This document shows positions 24,531 to 32,711 of a DNA stretch of 44,937 nucleotides, piece after piece. The stretch spans positions 1-44,937 of the forward strand of contig JAHZKG010000083.1 of assembly GCA_022600515.1 (NCBI GenBank). Direction: 5' to 3'. The first letter of the stretch is position 1. Each line of letters opens with the position of its first letter. The position numbers and the translations under genes were made by a program. The stretch comes from Gammaproteobacteria bacterium (GTDB taxonomy: Bacteria; Pseudomonadota; Gammaproteobacteria; Legionellales; Legionellaceae). A model generated the notes under the pieces. The model saw nothing but the letters and a program-made list of their open reading frames with translations. It was not told the origin of the DNA and made no database searches.

Positions 24531-25828
24531 GCGCCTCGCTCCTCAAACTCTGGATGCTTAAAGAGCAAACAACTGTTTGAGCCTCCAAATCCAAATGAAT
24601 TAGACAAGACGGCTCCCAGTGCTTTATTTCGGGGGCCTTCTGGCACATAGTCTAAATCGCAATCTGAATCTGGCGTGGTTTGGTTTTGAGTCATGGGAAT
24701 TTTTTCAGCTTGAATCGCGAGGGTTGAAACAACCGCCTCAAGTGCGCCGGCTGCTGCAATCAGGTGTCCGGTTTGGCTCTTGGTTGAGCTCACCGGTATT
24801 TGTTTTGCGTGCTCACCAAACACGGCTTTAATTGCGTTGGTTTCGCTTAAATCATTCATTTTGGTTGATGTACCATGTGCATTAATATAATCAACCTCTG
24901 AAGGGCTAACGCCACCATCTTTTAGTGCACCAGCTATCGCTTGAATTGCACCATCGCCGTTAGGATGTGAATCCGTGATGCGATAAGAGCTTAAGCTGTT
25001 TCCAGCTCCTGCTAATTCAGCATAAATATGAGCGCCGCGCGCTTTGGCTTTTTCCCAGGATTCGAGCACTAAAAAAGCAGCGCCTTCACCTAAAACAAAT
25101 CCATTCCGTGCGCCATCAAAAGGGCGGCTGGCTGTTTCGGGGGAGTCGTTATTGGGTGATAACGCGCCGAGCAAACAAAAGCTTGAAACGCCTAATGGGT
25201 TAATCATTGAGTCAAATCCACCCGCAAGCATATAATCTGCTTCGCCGCGTCTGATCACTTGCATGGCAAGGCCTAACGCCTGCCCACCTGAAGCACACGC
25301 AGTATGCACAGAATTGGCATAGCCTGTCATGCCAAACTCTTGTATTAAAAGCGATAAACCACTGTTAGACGCTGTGCGTCCAAAATCATCTAAACGATAA
25401 AAGTCATCCCCTGCTGATGCTAACCTGGCCCAGTCAATATCACCAGCAGGTGCGGTTGCCTGCTGAAAACGCTCAAGGTGTTGAAAGTCACCGGTCATCA
25501 TGCCGCTTCCTGTCACCACGCCAAAGCGTGCAGGATTTGCAAGATGCTTAGGATACATACCTGCGTCAAGCAATGCTTGATTTGCAGCATCTAGCGAGAA
25601 CTGTGTGAACGGCATTGTAAATCGGTGGTGTTTTCCTGTCCGATGACATTGTGGCTGATGATTTTTCACTTCTGCTGCAAAACGAACAGGAAAGCCAGAT
25701 GCATCAAACTGTTGAATAGCAGCCATGCCCGAGCGTTTTTGCATTAACGCCTGCCAGGTGCTTTGAACATCAGCTCCTAAAGGCGTCACAGCGCCAAGAC
25801 CTGTGATTGCAACACGTTTAGATTTCAT
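24527..25828 (-). CDS. Beta-ketoacyl-ACP synthase II-like, catalytically complete
   Basis: A FabF-family condensing enzyme of 433 residues. All three catalytic residues are present: C178 in HTACASGG, H318 in INAHGTSTKMND and H355 with K350 in SSTKSQTGHL. The N terminus MKSKRVAITGLGAVTPLGAD and the C-terminal NSFGFGGSNSCLLF are canonical. It elongates acyl chains with malonyl-ACP. The start overlaps the stop of the hotdog dehydratase by 4 bp (ATGA), and its own stop overlaps the next ketosynthase start, so dehydratase and both synthases are stoichiometrically coupled. Best equivalent: FabF2XL or FabF1XL of the lipid A very-long-chain pathway. Confidence 0.92.
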   Translation of the reverse strand: MKSKRVAITGLGAVTPLGADVQSTWQALMQKRSGMAAIQQFDASGFPVRFAAEVKNHQPQCHRTGKHHRFTMPFTQFSLDAANQALLDAGMYPKHLANPARFGVVTGSGMMTGDFQHLERFQQATAPAGDIDWARLASAGDDFYRLDDFGRTASNSGLSLLIQEFGMTGYANSVHTACASGGQALGLAMQVIRRGEADYMLAGGFDSMINPLGVSSFCLLGALSPNNDSPETASRPFDGARNGFVLGEGAAFLVLESWEKAKARGAHIYAELAGAGNSLSSYRITDSHPNGDGAIQAIAGALKDGGVSPSEVDYINAHGTSTKMNDLSETNAIKAVFGEHAKQIPVSSTKSQTGHLIAAAGALEAVVSTLAIQAEKIPMTQNQTTPDSDCDLDYVPEGPRNKALGAVLSNSFGFGGSNSCLLFKHPEFEERGA

Positions 25829-26721
25829 TTACTTATATCCTTGGCTGCCATTACGAGTTCTAATATACAGACTTTTTTCTCAAACCGACTCACACGACAC
25901 TGCAAAACAAGCAGGCCGTCTTGATGCGATTTAATTTTTAACTGTGCGGTAATCACATCGCCTGGAGTCACAAAATCATTCATTTTTATTCGCCGTATTT
26001 CTTGCACAGTATAAATTTCATCAAAGCTTGCTTCACCCGTAAAATCACGCGCCAAGCACATCACACACTCCATCAAAATCGTCATAGGTAAAACAGGTTT
26101 TTTAGGGAAATGATCTTGGAAATAAGGCGCAGATATTGTAATCCGTTTTTCGGCAGAGATAAAAACACCGGGCTCGTGCTGTAATATTTTATCAAATTGC
26201 ACCAATGATTCGACACGCGGACTAACCCAGGCATCAAGCTCATACAGAGGCTCAGATACAGGTTGTTCAAGCGGGAATTCAGCCGGTCGATTCAGCATAT
26301 CAAATTGTGCACGCACAAGGTCTTGCTCAATGAACGTATCCATTGGCAACAAAGGGCCAAGGGCAGATAGCTCAAAAACAACGTCACTGCCTACACGTGC
26401 TTCGGCAACATATTGCACCATTTGCTCATCTAGCTTTTGTAACTCACTCGATAGCTGCAAGGTTTCGCCTACGTACACAGGACGATGCAACCGAGCATAA
26501 TCAGCAATACCTGCCACAGGACGTTTAGTAAAATCACAACTAACCATCACATTCCAGGCTGCAAGCTGCCCGACTGTTTCACCGACTAATGCGGGCACAA
26601 AACAACGGCGCGAGGTTTCATCTTTAATAAGATAATAATCATCTGGCGTGACATGTTTGATGCCAAGCGTTTTACCGCCTGGCTCAAGTAAGGTGATGCA
26701 GTCAACAAATAAGAAATGCAT
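25825..26721 (-). CDS. Tandem hotdog dehydratase (FabZ-like)
   Basis: A 298-residue protein with two hotdog domains. The second (about 160-298) has the FabZ signature DHFPKKPVLPM with catalytic His204 and Glu218 in TILMECV. The first (about 1-140) has a related FVPALVGETVGQLAAW helix with Glu48 but no His at the DHFP position, so it is probably structural or regulatory. FabZ enzymes are usually 150 residues with one domain; here the two halves may form the active double hotdog in one chain. I use the ATG of MHFLFVDCI, 5 nt after the carrier protein's stop; an upstream TTG is unlikely. Confidence 0.82.
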   Translation of the reverse strand: MHFLFVDCITLLEPGGKTLGIKHVTPDDYYLIKDETSRRCFVPALVGETVGQLAAWNVMVSCDFTKRPVAGIADYARLHRPVYVGETLQLSSELQKLDEQMVQYVAEARVGSDVVFELSALGPLLPMDTFIEQDLVRAQFDMLNRPAEFPLEQPVSEPLYELDAWVSPRVESLVQFDKILQHEPGVFISAEKRITISAPYFQDHFPKKPVLPMTILMECVMCLARDFTGEASFDEIYTVQEIRRIKMNDFVTPGDVITAQLKIKSHQDGLLVLQCRVSRFEKKVCILELVMAAKDISK

Positions 26722-26725
26722 CTGA

Positions 26726-27139
26726 CTATGCCGCGGTAGCTTCTGCAGAGGTCGCTTCTCTTGCAAGCACGATTAGCTTACAAAATGTTTCAACCGTAAA
26801 GAGCATTGGAATTTCGTTCACTTTCATATTCGGTGTGAAATATTCACTTGGCACTTCACTCAAATATATTTTTAATGCTTGAAGCCCCTGCTCTGTAAGC
26901 ACGCCACCTTGCTCAAACTCAGCTTCGGTTAGATTGCCTCGTGCATTTTTTTCGAGTTGGCCTCGTGGAATTTTCACTGAAAATTCTTTTTCAAGCTGAA
27001 ATACTAAATCTAAAAAATCAATCGATTCAGCGCCTAAATCCGTAATTAAACGCGCACTTAAACTGACTTCACTTTCTTCTATTACCAATACATCAGCAAT
27101 AATTTCTTGAACTTTAGGAAAAACCGTCTCTAGATTCAT
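26726..27139 (-). CDS. Acyl carrier protein, AcpXL-like, with C-terminal extension
   Basis: A dedicated acyl carrier protein of 137 residues. Helix II begins LGAESIDFLDLVFQLEKEF with the phosphopantetheine attachment Ser39; the DFLD(L/I)VF stretch closely resembles rhizobial AcpXL, the carrier for the C28 lipid A chain. Residues about 85-137 extend beyond AcpXL (92 residues) and include SEVPSEYFTPNMKVNEIP, a possible docking helix, and an Ala-rich end. It opens the cassette: carrier, dehydratase, two ketosynthases, acyltransferase. GAGG lies about 10 nt upstream of the ATG. A TATACT at 27174-27179 may be its own -10. Confidence 0.86.
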   Translation of the reverse strand: MNLETVFPKVQEIIADVLVIEESEVSLSARLITDLGAESIDFLDLVFQLEKEFSVKIPRGQLEKNARGNLTEAEFEQGGVLTEQGLQALKIYLSEVPSEYFTPNMKVNEIPMLFTVETFCKLIVLAREATSAEATAA

Positions 27140-27173
27140 TATGCAATATCCTCAGCGCATCGTATGTTTAGAT

Positions 27174-27197
27174 AGTATAAAAGCTACGAATTGTAGC
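27174..27197 (-). promoter_or_regulatory. Possible -10 and small hairpin ahead of the acyl carrier gene
   Basis: On the minus strand GCTAC-AATTC-GTAGC forms a 5-bp hairpin (27183-27197) followed by TTT and then TATACT (27174-27179). The hexamer is a good -10 but the -35 region is weak. It would let the carrier gene be expressed apart from the enoyl reductase gene 90 nt upstream. The hairpin plus T-run could instead be a weak terminator after the reductase gene. Confidence 0.3.
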
Positions 27198-27228
27198 ATA
27201 AGTTTTTAGATGATGGGATAGATGCTAG

Positions 27229-27984
27229 TCAGCCCGTTATCGCATACCCTGCATCTAAGAAAATCGTTTGTCCCATAATTAGTGCAGACTCAGGCAAACA
27301 GAGCAAATAAACACCATCAGCAACGTCTGAAGGCGTCATTGGGCGCCCGGCCAGTGATCGTGCGTGATATTCATCCAGTAACGATTCACGGTTTGGAAAA
27401 TGCTTTAATGCATCGGTATCAACCACACCGGCTGAAATTGTATTCACCCGAATACCATCAACCGCTAATTCTAGGCTCAGCGAGCGAACCAATGACTCAA
27501 GCGCTGCTTTAGATGCACCAATAAAAGCATAATTAGGAATGGCTCGATGTGCGCCTAAACTGGAAAGAGCAATCACACTTGAACCTGGGGCCATTAGAGT
27601 ACGCCCTTCTGTAACCAAGTGATTCAGTGCCAATGCATTCGTTTCCATGCACCAGCGCCAATGTTTAGTTGACATTTTGAGTGCAGGTTTTAATACGCCA
27701 CTGGCTGCATTACTCACTAAAATATCAAGCTGTGAAAAATGCTGCTTAAATAGCTCAAACATTGTTTTAACGGAAGCATGGTCGGCAACGTTTGCCTGAA
27801 TAGCAATTGCTTCTCGACCCAGTGCTTTTATTTCAGCCACTACTATATCGGCTTCATCGGAGCTATTAAAATAAACAATGGCTACATCGACACCCGCATG
27901 TGCTAACTTCATGGCCGTTGCGCGTCCAATGCCGCGTGCTCCGCCCGTGATTAATGCTACTTTTTTTTCTAGTATGCCCGTCAT
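27229..27984 (-). CDS. fabL: Enoyl-ACP reductase, FabL type
   Basis: A short-chain dehydrogenase of 251 residues. NAD(P)-binding TGGARGIG (13-20) and NAASG (92-96) are followed by Y152-x6-K159 in NYAFIGASKAAL. The Y-x6-K spacing marks enoyl reductases rather than ketoreductases (Y-x3-K), and the VVDTDALKHFPNRESLLDE segment closely matches Bacillus FabL. FabL reduces the trans-2-enoyl bond in elongation and is less sensitive to triclosan than FabI. I use the ATG of MTGILEKK, 7 nt after AAGGA; an upstream TTG is unlikely. It sits just ahead of the carrier protein, completing an elongation cycle except for a ketoreductase. Confidence 0.9.
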   Translation of the reverse strand: MTGILEKKVALITGGARGIGRATAMKLAHAGVDVAIVYFNSSDEADIVVAEIKALGREAIAIQANVADHASVKTMFELFKQHFSQLDILVSNAASGVLKPALKMSTKHWRWCMETNALALNHLVTEGRTLMAPGSSVIALSSLGAHRAIPNYAFIGASKAALESLVRSLSLELAVDGIRVNTISAGVVDTDALKHFPNRESLLDEYHARSLAGRPMTPSDVADGVYLLCLPESALIMGQTIFLDAGYAITG

Positions 27985-28130
27985 GCTTTTTCCTTCTAAC
28001 AAAAACTTCCAATAAAAAAGTGACTCAAATTAACGCGAACAAGGATAAGATGTCAATGATTCTTCTTTACTTGTGCGCTCGTTCTTTGTACCATCTGCGC
28101 ATCGATTTACGAACAACCTCGTGACGCCTC

Positions 28131-29330
28131 ATGAAATCAATTTGGATTAAAACAGTTTTACCTATTTCACTACTTTTTACATGCCGTATGCTCGGTTTGT
28201 TTTTACTGATTCCGGTTTTTACACTGTATGCACCTCAATTAAAAGGAGCCACCCCGGCCCTGATTGGACTTGCACTCGGCGCTTACGGATTAACCCAAGG
28301 GTTGCTGCAAATTCCATTTGGCATGCTATCAGATAGATACGGCCGAAAACCAATCATCACGGCAGGACTGCTTTTATTTGCGCTAGGCAGCGCGCTAGGC
28401 GCCATGACCGACTCAATGCTTGGCGTTATTATTGCACGCACTCTCCAAGGCATGGGGGCTATTGGCAGTGTGTTAATGGCACTGCTAGCTGATTTAACCC
28501 CTGCATCCAAACGAACCGCCGCGATGGCTGTTATTGGCGGAAGTATTGGTCTTTCGTTTAATTTAGCGCTCGTAATTAGCCCTCCACTCGCGCACCATAG
28601 TGGCTTGCCTGGTATTTTTGGCATTACATTTGTGCTTGTTTGTGTCTGCTTACTGCTATTAAAAACGGTTATTCCAACACCTGAAATCATTGCAGCACTG
28701 AATCCGATTTCACAGAAAAAACGCTTGCTACATGTACTCAAGGAGCCTGCTCTAAGACGCCTTAATTTGGGTATTTTATATCAGCATGCCATTCTAACCG
28801 CCATGTTTTTTATCTTGCCTCTGAGATTACAAACAGCGATAACAGCCCAGACACTCGAAACCCCTTGGCATTTTTATATACTCACGCTGGTGATTGCTTT
28901 TATTGCAGCCATGCCGTTGATTTTGTTAGCCGAAAAACGGGGTAAAAGTAAGCTTGTTTTTTCAGGCAGCATAGCACTCACACTTTTAAGTCAGCTCATG
29001 TTGATGCAAATCGGGTTATCTTGGCCCATGTTTTGTTTTGTAATGTTTATTTATTTTCTCGCATTTAATGCTTTAGAGGCCATGCTGCCTTCGATGGTTT
29101 CGAAGCAAACAACGGCTGATTATAAAGGTACTGCCATGGGTGTATATTCAAGCTGTCAGTTTTTAGGAATTTTTGCAGGCGGGAGTCTTGCTGGGGTGCT
29201 GTATGCGCACTATGGAGAGACCGGCATTTTTATAATGAATGCGTGTATGGCTGCTTTATGGCTGGGTACTGCGTTACATAGTAATTTATCATCATCAAGC
29301 CAAAACAGGCATTTAGCTCAATCAAACTAA
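28131..29330 (+). CDS. MFS transporter, drug-resistance type (YajR-like)
   Basis: A 12-helix transporter of 399 residues. MFS motif A is visible as GMLSDRYGRKPII between helices 2 and 3, and ARTLQGMGAIGSVLMAL gives the helix 4-5 region; both fit the DHA1/YajR branch of proton-coupled multidrug carriers. YajR has a C-terminal ferredoxin-like YAM domain; here only about 15 polar residues follow the last helix, so the domain is missing. The stop codon is the first base pairs of a strong bidirectional terminator shared with ssb. A similar carrier neighbours ssb in many gammaproteobacteria. Confidence 0.87.
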   Translation: MKSIWIKTVLPISLLFTCRMLGLFLLIPVFTLYAPQLKGATPALIGLALGAYGLTQGLLQIPFGMLSDRYGRKPIITAGLLLFALGSALGAMTDSMLGVIIARTLQGMGAIGSVLMALLADLTPASKRTAAMAVIGGSIGLSFNLALVISPPLAHHSGLPGIFGITFVLVCVCLLLLKTVIPTPEIIAALNPISQKKRLLHVLKEPALRRLNLGILYQHAILTAMFFILPLRLQTAITAQTLETPWHFYILTLVIAFIAAMPLILLAEKRGKSKLVFSGSIALTLLSQLMLMQIGLSWPMFCFVMFIYFLAFNALEAMLPSMVSKQTTADYKGTAMGVYSSCQFLGIFAGGSLAGVLYAHYGETGIFIMNACMAALWLGTALHSNLSSSSQNRHLAQSN

Positions 29331-29363
29331 AACAGCCCTAAGCAATGCGATTAGGGCTGTTTT
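29329..29363. terminator. Bidirectional intrinsic terminator between MFS gene and ssb
   Basis: AAAACAGCCCTAA, a 9-nt loop, then TTAGGGCTGTTTT form a perfect 13-bp stem with A-run on one side and T-run on the other. It therefore works for transcripts from both convergent genes. The left arm begins within the MFS stop codon, and ssb ends 10 nt beyond the right arm. Confidence 0.9.
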
Positions 29364-29373
29364 CAAGCACAAA

Positions 29374-29841
29374 CTAAAACGGGATATCGTCGTCTAGTGC
29401 TTCAGCGGGTGGTGCGCTCGGTGCTGCTTTTGGTTTAGCTTGCGCACGTGGTGCTGGTGCTCGACTTTGGTCCATATCTGGAAAATCACCACCTGAAACC
29501 GTGCCTTTGGCATCTAGCATTTGGATATCTGAAGCAACAATTTCGGTCGTGTAACGATCGGTCCCTTGTTGATCTTGCCATTTACGCGTACGCAAACTGC
29601 CTTCAATATAAATTTTTGAGCCTTTTTTTACATACTCGCCAGCAATTTCACCTAGGCGATTGAAACATACAACACGATGCCATTCTGTACGTTCTTGACG
29701 CTCGCCCGTTTGTTTATCTTTCCAAGATTCATTGGTTGCAACAGATAAGGTTGTTGCTGCATTGCCGCTTGGCATATATCTTAAATCAGGATCAGCACCA
29801 ATGTGCCCAATTAAAATTACTTTATTAACACCACGTGCCAT
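29374..29841 (-). CDS. ssb: Single-stranded DNA-binding protein
   Basis: An SSB of 155 residues. The OB fold runs from [19 protein letters not shown] through [21 protein letters not shown] and [16 protein letters not shown] to about residue 110; then a short Pro/Ala linker leads to the acidic tip DDDIPF, the docking peptide for RecO, PriA, Exo I and other partners. GGAGA lies 6 nt before the ATG. It ends at the shared bidirectional terminator. uvrA, often beside ssb in gammaproteobacteria, lies 18 kb away. Confidence 0.96.
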   Translation of the reverse strand: MARGVNKVILIGHIGADPDLRYMPSGNAATTLSVATNESWKDKQTGERQERTEWHRVVCFNRLGEIAGEYVKKGSKIYIEGSLRTRKWQDQQGTDRYTTEIVASDIQMLDAKGTVSGGDFPDMDQSRAPAPRAQAKPKAAPSAPPAEALDDDIPF

Positions 29842-29878
29842 AGGATTCTCCGTTGTATGTGCGATCGATTGGAAAAAG

Positions 29879-29884
29879 AGTATA
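29879..29884 (-). promoter_or_regulatory. Probable ssb -10 hexamer
   Basis: TATACT on the minus strand, 38 nt before the ssb start codon, with TAGAAT at 17-nt spacing as a modest -35. I see no LexA-type CTG-N10-CAG box over it, so SOS control is not indicated. Confidence 0.4.
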
Positions 29885-29976
29885 ACGGAAAAGAAATTAA
29901 AATTCTAATTAGATTAGGGGCTGATGATAGCGTATGCTCTTAATATTGAAACTCAATGTCAGGCCGAGTATAAACT

Positions 29977-30435
29977 ATGACTCATTCAAGAGAAGAGCAA
30001 ACGCTAAAGCGCATATGTAATGGCGCTAAAATAGGTGCCGTCGTCGGTATGGGGTTCGGGATTTTTTCTTCTATTGAGACACCGCGTCCAGATGGAAGCA
30101 ATAATGATATTGAGTGGGCGGTTGTCGCTATTTTTTCTACTGCTGTGTTCGCTTGCACTGGCGCTTGTGTTTTCGGCACAGCTATCGGAATGGCTTCTAG
30201 CTTACTACAAAGAGGAACTGACGCTTTAAATAGCTGTAAGAAAACATCAAAAAACACCAGCAACACTCAAAACTTACTAAGAAATAATCCAGAGACACCT
30301 ACAAGAAAAGATACAAATGAAGAGGAGGATGAACTAGAAACGTATATAACCGCAGGTAACGCAGAGCATACTGCAGAAGCAGATGATGAGCTAACGCATG
30401 AAAAATCTGGTTTTACGGGGCTAACCTTTGTTTGA
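29977..30435 (+). CDS. Small membrane protein with acidic C-terminal tail, unknown
   Basis: A protein of 152 residues that I do not recognise. Two hydrophobic, glycine- and alanine-rich segments (about 17-34 and 47-70, e.g. GAVVGMGFGIFSSI and FACTGACVFGTAIGMAS) form a likely membrane hairpin with small-residue packing. The rest is hydrophilic, with NEEEDELETY and EADDELTHEKSG near the end. A two-helix anchor plus glutamate-rich tail is common in vacuole-membrane effectors of Legionella and Coxiella, but also in ordinary small membrane proteins. The ribosome binding site is weak. It is divergent from ssb and convergent with nth, 7 nt apart. Confidence 0.6.
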   Translation: MTHSREEQTLKRICNGAKIGAVVGMGFGIFSSIETPRPDGSNNDIEWAVVAIFSTAVFACTGACVFGTAIGMASSLLQRGTDALNSCKKTSKNTSNTQNLLRNNPETPTRKDTNEEEDELETYITAGNAEHTAEADDELTHEKSGFTGLTFV

Positions 30436-30442
30436 TTATTTC

Positions 30443-31078
30443 TTAATGATCTGTTTTCTTGGGGTAATCACATAAATCGCGAACTAGGCAGTTCTCACAG
30501 TGTGGTTTTCTCGCGGTACACACATAGCGGCCATGTAAAATTAGCCAATGATGTGCGTCTTTTAAGAATGCTTTCGGGATATTTTTTAGCAAGCCTAGCT
30601 CAACAGCTAAGGGTGTTTTGCCTTTGGCAAGGCCGGTGCGATTGGCTACACGAAAAATATGGGTATCAACCGCCATGGTCGGCTCACCAAACGCAGTGTT
30701 TAACACAACATTTGCAGTTTTTCGACCAACGCCTGGTAAGCCTTCTAAGGCTTCCCGTGTTTTCGGTACTTGGCTTTGATGTAACTCGACTAATAAGTTG
30801 CAGGCTTTGATGATGTGATTGGCTTTGCTATTAAATAACCCAATGCGCTTAATATAATCTTTGAGTTTTTCTTCGCCGAGGGCATATATTGCATCAGGCG
30901 TATTGGCTGCAGCAAATAACGCGGGTGTTTCAAGATTAACGCGAATATCTGTCGTTTGTGCTGATAGCATAACAGCAATTAACAACTCAAAATCGGAGTG
31001 ATAGATTAATTCGGTGGTCGGATGTGGGTTTTGTTCTGAAAGACGCTCAAAAAAAAGAATTCGTGTTTGGCGGTTCAT
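30443..31078 (-). CDS. nth: Endonuclease III
   Basis: A base excision repair glycosylase/AP lyase of 211 residues (E. coli 211). The helix-hairpin-helix EGLPGVGRKTANVVL contains the catalytic Lys; the catalytic Asp is in AVDTHIFRV. The C-terminal 4Fe-4S cluster ligands follow the C-x6-C-x2-C-x5-C spacing: CTARKPHC-ENC-LVRDLC. It removes oxidised pyrimidines such as thymine glycol. It stands alone, downstream of the rplQ terminator on the same strand. Confidence 0.96.
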   Translation of the reverse strand: MNRQTRILFFERLSEQNPHPTTELIYHSDFELLIAVMLSAQTTDIRVNLETPALFAAANTPDAIYALGEEKLKDYIKRIGLFNSKANHIIKACNLLVELHQSQVPKTREALEGLPGVGRKTANVVLNTAFGEPTMAVDTHIFRVANRTGLAKGKTPLAVELGLLKNIPKAFLKDAHHWLILHGRYVCTARKPHCENCLVRDLCDYPKKTDH

Positions 31079-31084
31079 AGGCCA

Positions 31085-31134
31085 CTAAAAACTAAATCCC
31101 ATTGGTGCCCGCGGATAATATGCAGGCTCCAATG
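31085..31134 (-). terminator. Intrinsic terminator of the alpha operon
   Basis: On the transcribed strand CATTGGAGCCTGC, a 9-nt loop and GCGGGCACCAATG pair over 12 of 13 positions, followed by ATTTAGTTTTT. It lies 18 nt after the rplQ stop and is the natural end of the ribosomal transcription unit that begins upstream of the window's right edge. Confidence 0.8.
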
Positions 31135-31151
31135 AGATATGTATCAAAGCT

Positions 31152-31670
31152 TTACTCAGCCGCTTTTTTAGGCTTTTCTGCTTTTTCAGCTTCGGCTTTA
31201 GGCGCTGCTGCTTTTACAGGCTTGGCTTTTTTAGCTGTCGCTTTAGGCTCTGCTGTTTTTTTAGGTGTTTCTTTTTTCTCGATGATTTCTTCTTCAACAG
31301 CATCAATCACTTCAGGTCTATCAACCAGCTCAACAATTGCCATAGGCGCACTGTCACCTGAGCGAAGGCCGCATTTTAAAACACGAACATAACCACCTGG
31401 GCGCTCTTGATAACGCGGACCTAAATCAGTAAATAATTTACCGACTGATGTTTTAGAACGAAGTCTATCAAATACATAGCGACGTGATGCCACTGAATCT
31501 GATTTACTTGCGGTAATTAACGGCTCAATATAACGCCGTAATTCTTTTGCTTTAGCCAAGGTTGTTTTGATTATTTCATGCTCAACCAATGAGTTGCACA
31601 TGTTCGAGAACATCGCTTTACGATGACTACTCGTTCGACCAAAACCACGCCCTGTATGACGGTGACGCAT
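31152..31670 (-). CDS. rplQ: Large ribosomal subunit protein bL17
   Basis: Last gene of the alpha operon, 172 residues. The core ([60 protein letters not shown]) is complete by about residue 120. The remaining 50 residues form a low-complexity tail of Lys, Ala, Pro and Glu ([19 protein letters not shown]), absent in the 127-residue E. coli protein. Such lysine/alanine tails probably add nonspecific RNA binding. A terminator follows. Confidence 0.95.
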   Translation of the reverse strand: MRHRHTGRGFGRTSSHRKAMFSNMCNSLVEHEIIKTTLAKAKELRRYIEPLITASKSDSVASRRYVFDRLRSKTSVGKLFTDLGPRYQERPGGYVRVLKCGLRSGDSAPMAIVELVDRPEVIDAVEEEIIEKKETPKKTAEPKATAKKAKPVKAAAPKAEAEKAEKPKKAAE

Positions 31671-31684
31671 AATAAAAACTCCTA

Positions 31685-32683
31685 CTAATTACTCTCGCCA
31701 AGATTTTCAGGCGGCCAATTCTCTAAATCCATACCCAACGACAAGGTTCGAGAAGCCAACACGTCTTTAATTTCCGTGAGGGACTTTTTGCCTAAGTTCG
31801 GGGTTTTCAATAATTCATTTTCACTTTTTTGAACCAAGTCACCAATGAAATAAATATTTTCTGCTTTCAAGCAGTTTGCTGAACGAACGGTAAGCTCTAA
31901 ATCATCTACCGGACGTAACAACAAAGGATCAAATCCATGCTGCTCATTTACATCAGAAGCGACTTCTTCCAGATTAATATCAACAAATGCTTTCAACTGA
32001 CGTTGTAATATATTTGCTGATAAACGAATTGCTTCTTCTGGATCAAGCGTCCCATCTGTTTGTAACTCAATGGTCAGCTTATCTAGGTCTGTTCGATTTT
32101 CAACCCGCGCATTGTCAACAGAGTATGCCACTTTTTTGACAGGCGAATAGGTATTATCAACTTTTAGACTGCCCACAGCTTTCTTGGGCAAATCTTCTTC
32201 AAGATAACGAACAAACGTATCAGTAATATGGAAACCAATCCCTTTTTCAACAGTTAACGTCATGTCCAATGAACCATGCTGGTTAACGTTAGCAATAACT
32301 AAGTCTGGATTCACTATTTCAACATCGTTTGAGAGCTGAATATCGCCTGCTGTTACTTGGCACGGACCTTTCTTACTTAAGGTCAATGTTGCCGTTTCAC
32401 CCGCATGCATTTTAATTGCAACGTCTTTTAAGTTAAGCAAAATATTGATGACGTCTTCTTGAACGCCCTCTAGGGTGCTGTACTCATGTAAAACACCGTC
32501 AATAGTAACCTCAGTAATCGCCGCCCCTGGCATTGACGAAATTAAAATTCGTCGTAGTGCGTTTCCAAGTGTATGTCCAAATCCACGCTCCAGTGGCTCA
32601 AGCACAATTCGGCTATGATTTGGAGCATCAAACTGCACTTTGAGCGCTTTTGGCGTCAACATGTCGTTAATGTCTATATACAT
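31685..32683 (-). CDS. rpoA: RNA polymerase subunit alpha
   Basis: 332 residues, against 329 in E. coli. The N-terminal dimerisation domain has [27 protein letters not shown] sequence and [16 protein letters not shown]; the C-terminal domain (about 245-320) has [16 protein letters not shown] and [20 protein letters not shown], the UP-element and activator contact surface. I start at the ATG of MYIDIND: a GGAGG lies about 11 nt upstream, and an earlier GTG would place it within the gene. Between rpsD and rplQ, the invariant position. Confidence 0.97.
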   Translation of the reverse strand: MYIDINDMLTPKALKVQFDAPNHSRIVLEPLERGFGHTLGNALRRILISSMPGAAITEVTIDGVLHEYSTLEGVQEDVINILLNLKDVAIKMHAGETATLTLSKKGPCQVTAGDIQLSNDVEIVNPDLVIANVNQHGSLDMTLTVEKGIGFHITDTFVRYLEEDLPKKAVGSLKVDNTYSPVKKVAYSVDNARVENRTDLDKLTIELQTDGTLDPEEAIRLSANILQRQLKAFVDINLEEVASDVNEQHGFDPLLLRPVDDLELTVRSANCLKAENIYFIGDLVQKSENELLKTPNLGKKSLTEIKDVLASRTLSLGMDLENWPPENLGESN

Positions 32684-32711
32684 TGGGCTCTTGGCCTCCA
32701 CATTTACTTGT

